From: Sva-07 sp963741755
GTDB lineage: Bacteria; Actinomycetota; Acidimicrobiia; Acidimicrobiales; Ilumatobacteraceae
Direction: 5' to 3'
NCBI GenBank assembly: GCA_963741755.1
Contig: CAVUJG010000007.1
Coordinates: 186,001-250,000, forward strand
Length of the DNA: 64,000 bases
In this document: positions 8,437 through 18,643 of the stretch, piece after piece
How positions within the stretch are numbered: the first letter of the stretch is position 1
Layout: the number at the start of each line of letters is the position of its first letter
The notes under the pieces: model-generated
The model's database searches: none
The model's input: only the letters and a program-made list of their open reading frames with translations
Told to the model about the DNA's origin: nothing
Program-made: the position numbers and the translations under genes

Positions 8437-8483
8437 TTCTCGTGAACAAATGGCCGCTCTGGTCGACCATTTGTTCACGAGAA
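8437..8483. repeat. palindrome, TCTCGTGAAC family, copy 2
   Basis: The 17-bp arms TTCTCGTGAACAAATGG (8437-8453) and CCATTTGTTCACGAGAA (8467-8483) are perfectly complementary, with a 13-base loop. The element sits 5 bases after the DUF305 stop and 28 before the next start, so it could terminate the upstream transcript. Confidence 0.9.
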
Positions 8484-8511
8484 GCAGACCGACAGCACCT
8501 ACCGTGAGCCG

Positions 8512-8949
8512 ATGAGCGACGATCGTTCCGATCCGGTCGAGCGGGCGCGACTCGACAACGAGTTCTTCGGGCCGTTGATACCGGGTCAGATGGGATGCGT
8601 GTTCGACCATTCGGCGCCCGACCTGGTCGTCGGCCACATCGCGGTGACCGAGTCGCTGATCGCGGGGACCGGCTTCTTGTTCGCGCCGGCGGTGATCGCA
8701 CTTGCCGACACGTGCGCCGCGATCGGATGCGGGCACAACCTTGGCCCCGGCGAGTCGTTCACCACGATCGAGCTGAAGTCGAACTTCCTGTCGAGCGCAC
8801 GCGTCGGCGATCTCGTCGTGTGCCGCTGCACGCCCACCCATCTCGGCCGCACCACGCACGTGTGGGACGCCGAGGTGACCAACGCCGGCACCGAGCGCAC
8901 GATGGCGCTGTTCCGCTGCACCCAGATGATCCTCGCTCCGCGCGCCTGA
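8512..8949 (+). CDS. PaaI-type hotdog thioesterase
   Basis: A 145-aa single hotdog-fold protein. ALADTCAAIGCGHNLGPGES carries the acidic residue of the helix used in PaaI-type thioester hydrolysis, followed by FTTIELKSNFLSSARVGD and TTHVWDAEVTN. The family hydrolyses acyl- or aryl-CoA thioesters in the cytoplasm; substrate not predictable here. The ATG at 8512 gives a normal length. Palindromes of the same family flank the gene on both sides (8437 and 8966). Confidence 0.85.
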   Translation: MSDDRSDPVERARLDNEFFGPLIPGQMGCVFDHSAPDLVVGHIAVTESLIAGTGFLFAPAVIALADTCAAIGCGHNLGPGESFTTIELKSNFLSSARVGDLVVCRCTPTHLGRTTHVWDAEVTNAGTERTMALFRCTQMILAPRA

Positions 8950-8965
8950 CCCGCCTCCCCGCCGT

Positions 8966-9010
8966 TCTCGTGAACAACTTCACCTCTGAGAGGTGAAGTT
9001 GTTCACGAGA
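8966..9010. repeat. perfect palindrome, TCTCGTGAAC family, copy 3
   Basis: Two 22-bp arms (8966-8987 and 8989-9010) are perfectly complementary around a single G. The outer motif is TCTCGTGAACAA and the inner stem ACTTCACCTCT. It lies between the convergent thioesterase and UvrD genes, where a bidirectional terminator is expected. Confidence 0.9.
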
Positions 9011-9029
9011 TGCGATCGGCCGCGCGGCT

Positions 9030-12000
9030 TCAGAGCTTCTTGAGGGGGGCCCAGGCGAGGGCGAGGTGTTTGGTGCCGGCGCCGGGGAAGTTGATGGTGG
9101 CTTCGGCCTTCTCGCCCGGAGCCGGAGATGTCGATGATCACACCGCTGCCGAATGCAGGGTGCTCGACGTCGTCGCCGACGCGCAGGCCGAGTTCCTGAC
9201 TGTTCGTCGGCGTCGCCGCCGGCTTGGAGCCCGACCGGATGGCGGCCTCGACGACTCGATCACGATGCTCCTCCTGGGCTGCTTTGGCGTCGAGGATGTC
9301 GGCGTTGATGTCGCGACCGCCGCCGCCGCTGCCTCCACCTCGGCGGTATGGCGGCGGGTCGCCGTAGTCGGAATCCCGTCGCCGATAGCTCTGGCGTCCG
9401 TAGGTGGAGCGGCCGCTGATGTTGCCCTTCGACTCGATCAGCGTGGCGGGGATCTCGTCGAAGAAGCGTGACGGCGGGTTGTACTGCGTGGACCCGAACA
9501 GCTGGCGGCTCCATGCGTGCGACATGTAGAGCCGCTTCATGGCGCGAGTGATGCCGACGTAGGCGAGTCGGCGTTCCTCCTCCATCTCGGCCGGCTCGGT
9601 GAGCGCCCGGATGTGCGGGAAGATCCCCTCCTCGCAGCCGACGAGGAACACGACGGGGAACTCGAGGCCCTTCGCCGAGTGCAGCGTCATCAGCACCACC
9701 TGGTCCTCGATCTCACCGTCGGGGAGGTCGTCGGTGTCGGCGACGAGCGCGACCTGTTCGAGGAACTCGTCCATCACGGTGAACTCCCGGGCCGAGCCGA
9801 CGAGCTCGCCGAGGTTCTCGATTCGGGTGTGCGCCTCGATCGTGTCCTCGGCCTCGAGCTCGGCGAGGTAGCCGGAACCGTCGATCGCCGCCTGCAGCAC
9901 GTCGCCGGGGCCCTGGTCGGGGTCGGCGACGACGGTGGCCATCGTGTCGAGCAGATCGACGAACGACGCGATGCCACGGACGGCCGGGCCGGTGATGCCG
10001 GCTTCGTCGGCACGGCGCAGCGCCTCGACGAACGCGATCCCTTCCGCACCGGCGAACGAGTCGAGCTTCGCCACGCTGGCGTCACCGATGCCCCGCTTCG
10101 GCACGTTGAGGACCCGCTTGACGCTCACTTCGTCGGCCGGGTTGATGACGGCCTTCAGGTACGCCATCGCATCCTTGATCTCACGCCGGTCGTAGAAGCG
10201 CGTGCCGCCGACCACCTTGTAGGGCACGCCGAGACGCATGAACGCTTCCTCGACCACCCGGCTCTGTGCGTTCGTGCGGTACAGCACCGCCATCTCGCGG
10301 AAGTTGGTGGCGTCGTCGGCGTGGAGCTGGCGGGCGGTGCCGGCCACCCAGGTGGCCTCATCGCCCTCGTCCTCGGCGTGGTAGCGGACGATGCGCTCGC
10401 CCATGCCGCTGTCGGTCCACAGCGACTTCGGCTTGCGCTCGACGTTGTTGTCGATCACCGCGTTCGCTGCATCGAGGATCGTCTGCGTGCTGCGGTAGTT
10501 CTGGTCGAGGATCACCGTGGTGACGTCGGGGAACGCCTCCTCGAACTCCAAGATGTTCCGGAAGTCGGCCCCACGGAACTTGTAGACGCTGTTGTGCACG
10601 AGGAGTCCGTTGGCGTCGTAGCTGTGGGCAACGTCGACGTCGAGGTCGTACACCGGGCCGCTGTACGGCACGAACTCGACGCTGTCGACATTGGCAGGTA
10701 TCCACCGATCGCCATCGCGGACGAGCACCTCCATGCCGGGGTGAACGTGAGCAAACGGAATCAGGTCGTAGGTGGTTCCGTCGTGAGCGAGTCGACGGCG
10801 GACGTCGAGGCCGCCGATCGCGGCCACGCGTTTCGCGTCAGCGAGCGCCTGCCGGTAGTCCTTCCACGACGTCTCGTATCGCAGCGAACGGTGCTTGCTG
10901 GCCCTCAGCTTCACGCCGCCACGCTCGAGCGCGTCGATCACATCGGCGCGGTTCGACGACCACTGGACTCGGTGGTAGCCGACGGTGGTGCGACGGTCGG
11001 AGAACATCGTGAGATTGATCGCCGACCGTCGGGCACCGTTCTGGGGACGATGGTGGGGGAACTCGCGATGGAGCAGGCGATCCTCCATCAGCAGCTTGGC
11101 GCGCAGTTCGGTCTCGACCGACGAGTAGAGCCGCCGCAGCCATGCGTCGTCCATTGCGAGCGATCGGCCGGCGTCGTGGAAACAGGCCGTCGGTAGCCCG
11201 TACTCTGCAGCGAAGTACGACTCGAAGTACGCGGCCTCCGCCATCGAGTCGCACACCTTCAGGATCCACGCAGCGTCGGCGTGTTCCTGATTGGTGCGCA
11301 CGACGAGGCCGTGCTGCAACTTGCCGCCGCGTGGTGGCCGGGCACCGACCGTTCGCCCGATGCGCCACCCCCGGTCGGCTCGGAACATCAGGTACACCAA
11401 CCACTGGCCCTGTTGTGGAAGCAGTCGGGCCGGCACCAGGTGGTGTGGCGTTGCCCGGACGGCGCTACCGGCCGCGGTGATCTCGACCAGATGACCGTCG
11501 TAGCTGCCCTCGTGCACGTGCGTCACCGTGCCCGCCTGGGCGTGTGGGTGCCCGCCAGCACCGAGGATCACGTCTCCGATTGCGACCTCCTCGATCGGTC
11601 TCGGGCCGGCGGGACCGTCGACCAACGTGCCGGGCGGCAGACACTGGTCGGTGTCACCCACCACACAGACGTTGCGGTGGCCGTCGGCGAGCAACAGCAC
11701 GAGTTCGTTCTGGGCCTGGTTCGTGTCCTGGTACTCGTCGACGAGGATGTGCTGGAACCGCTGGCGATAGTGCTCGAGCACGTCGCCGTGCTCGCGGAAC
11801 AGCTTGACGGTGTTGGTGAGCAGGTCGTCGAAGTCCATCGCCCCGGCCTTGAGCAGACGGGCCTGGTACTCGGCATAGACGTCGGCGTGCTTGCGGTCGA
11901 AGATGTTCTGGGCCCGACGTTGCGCCTCGTCGGGGTCGATCAGCTCGTTCTTCCAGAGGCTGATGATCGCGTGCACGCCGCGTGGCGTGAACCGCTTTGC

Positions 12001-12483
12001 GTCGAGGCCGAGGTCGCGGATGACGTAGCTGGTCAGGCGGTTCGAGTCGGCGGCGTCGTAGATCGAGAACTGGCGGGGGTAGCCGAGCGCGTCGGCGTTG
12101 GCTCGCAGGATGCGCACGCAGGCCGAGTGGAACGTCGACACCCACATCGTCTTCACGACCGGGCCGACGAGCGCGCCGACCCGCTCGCGCATCTCGGCAG
12201 CGGCCTTGTTCGTGAAGGTGATCGCCAAGATCTTCGACGGGTGCACACCGGTGTGGATCAGGTGCGCGATGCGATGCGTGAGCACGCGGGTCTTGCCGGA
12301 CCCGGCGCCGGCGATCACCAGCAACGGACCGGTTTCGTGCGCCACGGCGTCGAGCTGATCGGGGTTGAGACCTTCGGCGAACGGCGACGGACCGTTGCCG
12401 CCGAACGGATCGACCAGCGCACCGGGCGACGCTGCGTCGGCGGGATGCGGGATGTCGTCGGCGAACAGCTCGTCGTCAGTCAT
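9030..12483 (-). CDS. pcrA: UvrD/PcrA-type DNA helicase with intein
   Basis: Superfamily 1 helicase acting in repair and in clearing proteins or R-loops from DNA. Motif I is VIAGAGSGKTRVLTHR, motif Ia ITFTNKAAAEMRER, motif II VDEYQDTN and motif III QSVYKFRGAD once the intein is removed. VLYRTNAQSR, MTLHSAKGLEFPVVFLVG and YVGITRA follow. A 351-aa intein interrupts motif III after GDTDQ. Near 9115 an extra G (GGG run) shifts the frame. Repaired, the C-terminus reads GEKAEATINFPGAG then TKHLALAWAPLKKL, stopping at 9030-9032, the usual PcrA Tudor-like tail. Unrepaired, the reading runs on through the palindrome to 8980. The exteins together make about 800 aa. Confidence 0.95.
10591..11643 (-). 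other. intein in UvrD/PcrA motif III
   Basis: The insert begins with Cys (CLPPGTLVDGPAGPRPIEEV) directly after GDTDQ and ends LLVHN before Ser (SVYKFRG): Cys1, terminal His-Asn and a Ser+1, i.e. a standard class 1 splicing set. Block B is seen as RATPHHLV (Thr65, His68) and block F as VYDLDVDVAHSYDANG. The 351-aa size leaves about 200 residues beyond the Hint fold. No LAGLIDADG motif is visible there. WLVYLMFRADRGWRIGRT followed by EAAYFESYFAAEYGLPT is spaced like a GIY-YIG nuclease core, which is an inference. Insertion in the most conserved helicase motif is typical of inteins. Confidence 0.93.
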
Positions 12484-12510
12484 GTGCGGCCCACTCTAGA
12501 GAGCGGGTGT

Positions 12511-12553
12511 CGCACCCTGTCTTTCGGGGTCGGGTCCGAAACACAGGGTTGCG
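12511..12553. repeat. intergenic hairpin near the UvrD start
   Basis: CGCACCCTGTCTTTCGG (12511-12527) pairs with CCGAAACACAGGGTTGCG (12536-12553) with one bulge and one mismatch, around an 8-base loop. It lies between divergent UvrD and the pterin dehydratase gene, so it occupies the shared promoter region. No second copy of this sequence was seen in the window. Confidence 0.6.
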
Positions 12554-12570
12554 GGTGGGAGACTCTGGCG

Positions 12571-12894
12571 ATGGAGTACACCGAGGTTCAACCCGCTGAG
12601 TTCGCCGCACTGGAGGGGGTCGGCGATTGGACGGTCGTCGACGGTCCAGCAATCGCTGCGGTGTTCCGTGCGCCGACCTACCTCGCCGGCGCCGACCTGG
12701 TGAGAGCGGTTGCGGTGATCGCTGAGGACAACCAGCATCACCCCGACATGGAGATCCGGTACCCCGGAACCGTCCACATCACGCTCACCACCCACGCCAC
12801 CGGCGGGTTGACCACGCTCGACGTCGACATCGCCCGATTGATCTCGACCGCAGCGCGAGACGTCGCCGCCACAGCGGAGCCGGCCGACATCTGA
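12571..12894 (+). CDS. pterin-4a-carbinolamine dehydratase
   Basis: A 107-aa PCD/DCoH-family protein. The active-site motif EDNQHHPDMEIRYPGTVHI is present, with both catalytic histidines, along with the N-terminal GDWTVVDG segment and the C-terminal LDVDIARLI. The enzyme dehydrates 4a-hydroxytetrahydropterin; in bacteria without an aromatic hydroxylase the role may be molybdopterin-related or unknown. The ATG at 12571 gives the normal length. No pterin-dependent hydroxylase lies in the window. Confidence 0.88.
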   Translation: MEYTEVQPAEFAALEGVGDWTVVDGPAIAAVFRAPTYLAGADLVRAVAVIAEDNQHHPDMEIRYPGTVHITLTTHATGGLTTLDVDIARLISTAARDVAATAEPADI

Positions 12895-12972
12895 CTCCAA
12901 CGTTCGGGCCCTTGGTCGGTTGCCGCACAGGATGTCCGAGGTGGAAACTGGTCGGGCACGAAAGGGGTCCCG

Positions 12973-15078
12973 ATGCGGCCGACCGAACAGATCAGGAACG
13001 TGGTGCTCGTGGGGCACCAGGGCAGCGGCAAGACGAGCTTGGCAGAGGCCCTGCTCTTTCGAGCTGGGGTGATCGCCCGAGCGGGGGTGATCGAGAAGGG
13101 GTCGACCGTGATGGATCACGATCCCGACGAGCGCGAGCGTCACCAGTCGATCTCGCTGTCGCTGGCATCGTTCGATTGGAACGATCATCGCATCAACCTC
13201 ATCGACACGCCCGGTTACCCCGACTTTCGTGGCGAGGCATTGTTCGGCATGGCCGCTGCCGACCTCGCCGTGTTCGTCATCGATGGCGTCGCCGGCGTCC
13301 AGTCGCAGGATCTCGTACTGTGGCGCCACGCCACCCAGCTCGGCATCCCGCGGATCGTGTTCGTCAACAAGCTCGACCGAGAGCGATCGTCATTCGACCG
13401 CACGCTCGCGCAGGTGCGTGACGCCTTCGGGTCACACGCCGACCCGACCGAGCTGCCGATCGGCGCCGAGTCGAGCTTCCACGGCGTGACCGATCTGCTC
13501 ACCCATCATGCGTTCGTCTACGACTCCGGTCATGCCGAACCCACCGACGTTCCCGCCGATCTCGCCGAGACCGAACGCGTCGAACACGAGCACCTCGTCG
13601 ACGACGTGATCGAACTCGACGACGACCTCCTCTCGCAGTACCTCGAGGGCAACGAGCCGTCGCCCGATCAACTCGAGCGCCTCCTGCACGAAGCGGTCGA
13701 TCGTGCGCTCGCGTTCCCGGTCCTGTGCGGATCGGCCACCACACCGATCGGCGCCGACCAACTCGCCGACTTCATCTGCCGTGTCGGCCCGGCACCCGGC
13801 GACGCGGGGCCGGCCACCGTCGAGGCCGCCGGCGACATCGTCGAGGTGGTCCCCGACCCGGGTGCAGCGCCGCTCGTACTCGTGTTCAAGACCACCGTCG
13901 ACGAGTTCCTCGGCCAGATCTCACTGCTCAAGGTGCTCTCCGGGACGCTCCGCGCCGACGACGTCCTCGTCAATTCCCGCTCCGGCGCCAAGGAACGACT
14001 CCACAACCTGATCTCGCTCACCGGGAACTCGCAGACACACGTCGACTCGGTCGGTGCCGGCGACATCGTGGCGGTGACCAAGCTCGCCGACACCCGCACC
14101 GGCGACACGCTGGCGCCCGACGGCACGCCGGTCACTGCGATGCTGCCGACGCTTCCCCGCCCGGTGTACGGCGTCGCGATCGCTGCCGCAAAGCAGTCGG
14201 ACGAAGACCGGCTCGCCACGACGCTGCACCGTCTCGTGATCGAAGACCCGACCCTCGCAGTCCGCCACGACGACTCGACGGGCCAGACCATCCTGAGCGG
14301 TGGCGGAGAAACTCATGTACGTGTTGCGATCTCTCGCATCGAACGCGCCGGAGTCGAGCTCGAGGTCGATGACGTTCGTGTCGCCTATCGGGCCACCCTG
14401 GCGGCGTCCGATCGAGGTGGAGGGCAAGCACAAGAAGCAGAGTGGCGGCCACGGCCAGTTCGGCGTGGCAACCGTTCGATTCGAGCCACTCCCCGCAGGC
14501 GCCGGGTTCGAGTTCGTGAGCGAGGTGACCGGCGGTGTCATCCCGAAGAACCTCGTGCCGGCAGTCGGTTCCGGCATCGAGGAGGCAATGGCACGGGGCG
14601 GGCGCGACGGTTTCCCGATCGTGGATGTTCGTGCGGTGTGCACCGGCGGCAAGCACCATGCCGTCGACTCGTCGGAGATGAGCTTCAAGATGGCGGGCGC
14701 GATGGCGCTACGCGAGGCCATCGACCAGGTCGGCGTCGACCTCCTGGAACCGATCAGCGAGATCCACGTCCAGGTACCTGCCGTCCATCACGGCGACGTG
14801 CTCGGCGACCTCAACTCGCGTCGGGCGCAGGTGCAAGGTGCCGACACCGACGAGTCCGGCATCACCACCATCCACGCGCTCGTACCGACGTCGGAGATCC
14901 TGCGCTATGCCCTCGACCTGCGCTCGCTCAGCGGGGCCAGCGGCTCGTTCGAGATCGACCACCACGGCTACCAGCCACTGCCCGACAACCTCGCCGACAA
15001 GGTCCGCAAGACCGCCGACGCCGAGTTGGCCGCGGCCCGATGGCCGACACGTGCATTTCTCGGCGGATCTTGTCGTGA
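12973..15078 (+). CDS. EF-G-like translational GTPase, one frame change
   Basis: An elongation-factor-G-like protein (EF-G2/Tet-type), about 700 aa. The GTPase motifs are G1 GHQGSGKTS, G3 IDTPGYPDF and G4 VNKLDRE. Domain II begins near LVLVFKTTVDEFLGQISLLK. At about 14410 an extra base moves the frame by +1 and the chain continues VEGKHKKQSGGHGQFGVATV (domain IV) and EIHVQVPAVHHGDVLGDLNS (domain V). The 3' end is uncertain: the first frame stops at 15078 inside a hairpin, while the second runs on to about 15247. The true C-terminus is probably near ADAELAAAR. Its cellular role (ribosome rescue, antibiotic protection or an EF-G variant) cannot be fixed from sequence. Confidence 0.85.
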   Translation: MRPTEQIRNVVLVGHQGSGKTSLAEALLFRAGVIARAGVIEKGSTVMDHDPDERERHQSISLSLASFDWNDHRINLIDTPGYPDFRGEALFGMAAADLAVFVIDGVAGVQSQDLVLWRHATQLGIPRIVFVNKLDRERSSFDRTLAQVRDAFGSHADPTELPIGAESSFHGVTDLLTHHAFVYDSGHAEPTDVPADLAETERVEHEHLVDDVIELDDDLLSQYLEGNEPSPDQLERLLHEAVDRALAFPVLCGSATTPIGADQLADFICRVGPAPGDAGPATVEAAGDIVEVVPDPGAAPLVLVFKTTVDEFLGQISLLKVLSGTLRADDVLVNSRSGAKERLHNLISLTGNSQTHVDSVGAGDIVAVTKLADTRTGDTLAPDGTPVTAMLPTLPRPVYGVAIAAAKQSDEDRLATTLHRLVIEDPTLAVRHDDSTGQTILSGGGETHVRVAISRIERAGVELEVDDVRVAYRATLAASDRGGGQAQEAEWRPRPVRRGNRSIRATPRRRRVRVRERGDRRCHPEEPRAGSRFRHRGGNGTGRARRFPDRGCSCGVHRRQAPCRRLVGDELQDGGRDGATRGHRPGRRRPPGTDQRDPRPGTCRPSRRRARRPQLASGAGARCRHRRVRHHHHPRARTDVGDPALCPRPALAQRGQRLVRDRPPRLPATARQPRRQGPQDRRRRVGRGPMADTCISRRILS

Positions 15079-15104
15079 ACAAGTCGAAACGCAGATCCGC
15101 AGAA
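15057..15104. terminator. hairpin between convergent EF-G-like and ABC-F genes
   Basis: GCGGATCT (15063-15070) pairs with AGATCCGC (15093-15100), extended by TTCT/AGAA at the outside. An inner CTTGT-CGTGA-ACAAG hairpin is nested within. It lies where two convergent genes end and could terminate both. The inner TCGTGAACAA resembles the outer motif of the TCTCGTGAAC family, so it may be a degenerate member. Confidence 0.45.
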
Positions 15105-15141
15105 GTCGCGCAGTTGACTTCCGACTCGGGAGGCGCGGGAC

Positions 15142-16932
<1,791 letters not shown>

Positions 16933-16984
16933 GTGACGAGACGCTAGAGCTGCCGGCACGCCGAACGTACGGGCCACCCCGCAC

Positions 16985-17018
16985 GACGTACACTGATGTC
17001 AGACACCACGTGTGCGTC
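16985..17018. repeat. hairpin, ACGTACAC/GTGTACGT family, copy 1
   Basis: GACGTACACTGATGTC pairs with GACACCACGTGTGCGTC around one A, with a bulge and small mismatches. It lies just upstream of the ABC-F gene and downstream of the gene ending at 17048. A better-conserved copy is at 43943-43975. Confidence 0.6.
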
Positions 17019-17047
17019 CATCGTGGATGTCTCACTCGTTCGGTACG

Positions 17048-17732
17048 TCAGTCTTCGGTGTCGGGGGCGCCGCGCTCGGGGCGACCGTTGTTGACCATGT
17101 CGGTGATCTTCGACTTCGGCGTCAGCGAGCTTCTGATCGGCCTCGGTCTGATCGATGCGGCCGTTCTCGACGGCATTGGTCGAGGCGCTCGTCGAGCTCG
17201 GCGACGAGTTCATCGATCGACGGCTTGGACCTCGATGCCCTGCGCCGTGTGCGATCTCGGCGAGCGTCGCACCGTCACGCACCTGTGTGCGGAGCTCCTC
17301 GGCGTCGATGCCGAGCAGATCGGTCAGTGCCTCGGAGCCGACGCCGCGGGCGAACATGCCCGGCCGCGCCTCGGTGACCGCCCGGCCCGTGGCCCTCGCC
17401 CTCGCCGCGCTCGGGTCGGCTCTCGACCAGATGAGCGGTGACAGCATCGGCCTGCTCGGCAGTGATCGTGCCGTCATCGACGAGCGGCTGCAGCGTTTCC
17501 CGCAGCCGTGTGCCCATCTCCGGCGCATCGGGCGCGTCAGCCGGGACAGCCGGGTCCTCGTCGGTCTGCTGCACGAGGGCAGCAGGCTCGACGCGACATC
17601 GGATGCAGCGCTCGAGAGGCCCGGAACTCCGAACACGAGTCCCGCAGCCGTGCCGGCGAGCAGTCCGCCCGCGAGTCCAATGGTCAATGCCCGACGTCCG
17701 CCTGACTTGGTTTCTTCGATTTCGTTGCTCAT
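17048..17732 (-). pseudogene. membrane-anchored small protein, many frame changes
   Basis: The start MSNEIEETKSGGRRALTIGL leads into a signal/anchor helix (AGGLLAGTAAGLVFGVPG). Then, in changing frames: MGTRLRETLQPLVDDGTITA with EQADAVTAHLV; GSEALTDLLGIDAEELRTQV with RDGATLAEIA; DELVAELDERLDQ; AVENGRIDQTEADQKLADAE; and KITDMVNNGRPERGAPDTED with stop at 17048-17050. I count about seven +1 insertions in 685 bases; none is a deletion. The repaired protein has helical repeat modules resembling actinobacterial proteins of unknown role. A good Shine-Dalgarno (GAAGGGA) precedes the ATG, so the gene itself is probably real and the sequence poor. Confidence 0.6.
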
Positions 17733-17883
17733 GTCGTGTTCCCTTCAACGGTTGGTCGGCGACCGGATCGTCGCTGACAACGCTCATGGTGAACGCCCTC
17801 GGTGAAGATCTTGACGGAGCGGCGTAAGGCGACGGTGAGGAGATCGGCAAGGCCATGTTCAGGCATGAGTAGGGTCTGAAGCA

Positions 17884-18552
17884 ATGGTGACTCGCATCGT
17901 CGTGGCGGAGGATTCGCTCCTGGTGCGCGAGGGAATCGAGAAGCTGCTCGGCAGGCAGAACGACATCGAGATCGTCGCACTGTGTGTCGACCTGCCTGAA
18001 CTTCTGGCGGCCGTCGAGACCCATCGGCCGGATGCCGTGCTCACCGACATTCGAATGCCCCCGAACAACAGCGACGAAGGGATCGTGGCCGCCACGACGC
18101 TGCGCGAACTCCACCCCGATGTGGGCGTGGTCGTGCTGTCGCAGTACGTCGAGCCGTCGTACGCACTGCAACTCTTCGATGGCGGGTCACAGGGACGGGC
18201 GTACCTCCTCAAAGAGCGTCTGTCCGATGTGGACCAACTCGTCCGAGCCATTCACGAGGTCACCACGGGTGGATCCGTGATCGACCCACTCGTCGTCGAG
18301 TCGCTCGTCGACGCACGGGGCCGCGGGAAGCACTCACCGCTCGAGCACCTCACACCGCGCGAATTGGAGGTGCTGTCGGAGATCGCGCAAGGCAAGAACA
18401 ACGCTGCTGTGGCTTCATCGCTCGTCCTGTCGGAGCGCGCCGTCGAGAAACACATCAACTCGCTGTTCTCGAAGCTGAGCTTGGGTGAGGAGCCGGACGT
18501 CCACCGGCGAGTCAAGGCCGTGCTGCTCTACCTGGCAGATCGCGACGCCTGA
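17884..18552 (+). CDS. NarL/LuxR-family response regulator
   Basis: A 222-aa two-component regulator. The receiver domain has the acidic pair (VVAEDSLLV), the phospho-acceptor VLTDIRMPP, the switch Ser (VVVLSQYV) and Lys (YLLKERL). The output is a LuxR helix-turn-helix: LTPRELEVLSEIAQGKNNAA with VASSLVLSERAVEKHINSLF. It is paralogous through receiver and HTH to the cyclase fusion encoded next (IRMPP, LSQY, GGS-DP-V blocks align). Its cognate kinase is plausibly the NarL-type kinase at 23249. Confidence 0.93.
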   Translation: MVTRIVVAEDSLLVREGIEKLLGRQNDIEIVALCVDLPELLAAVETHRPDAVLTDIRMPPNNSDEGIVAATTLRELHPDVGVVVLSQYVEPSYALQLFDGGSQGRAYLLKERLSDVDQLVRAIHEVTTGGSVIDPLVVESLVDARGRGKHSPLEHLTPRELEVLSEIAQGKNNAAVASSLVLSERAVEKHINSLFSKLSLGEEPDVHRRVKAVLLYLADRDA

Positions 18553-18565
18553 AGGAGCAGATCGA

Positions 18566-18582
18566 GGGTGTTGCTGGCACCC
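18566..18582. promoter_or_regulatory. GGGTG-N7-CACCC dyad A
   Basis: GGGTGTTGCTGGCACCC lies in the gap between the regulator and the cyclase fusion, 61 bases before the latter's ATG. The same element recurs at 23172 (60 bases before the kinase ATG) and, with one change, at 27501 (102 bases before the lipoprotein ATG). It is a candidate operator for one of the LuxR-type regulators here. Confidence 0.6.
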
Positions 18583-18643
18583 CCATCACAACGCAGGGAG
18601 GCGCCCTCGCCTACGGCACCCCCGATCAGCACAATGATTTCCC

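Noticed and set aside
9517..11196. 559-aa open frame on the + strand
   Set aside because: It lies antisense to the UvrD/intein gene and has the low-complexity Arg/Val/Asp composition of a GC-rich shadow frame.
18566..18590. Sigma-54 promoter (TGGCAC)
   Set aside because: The TTGC half at -12 is absent in all three copies and actinobacteria generally lack sigma-54.
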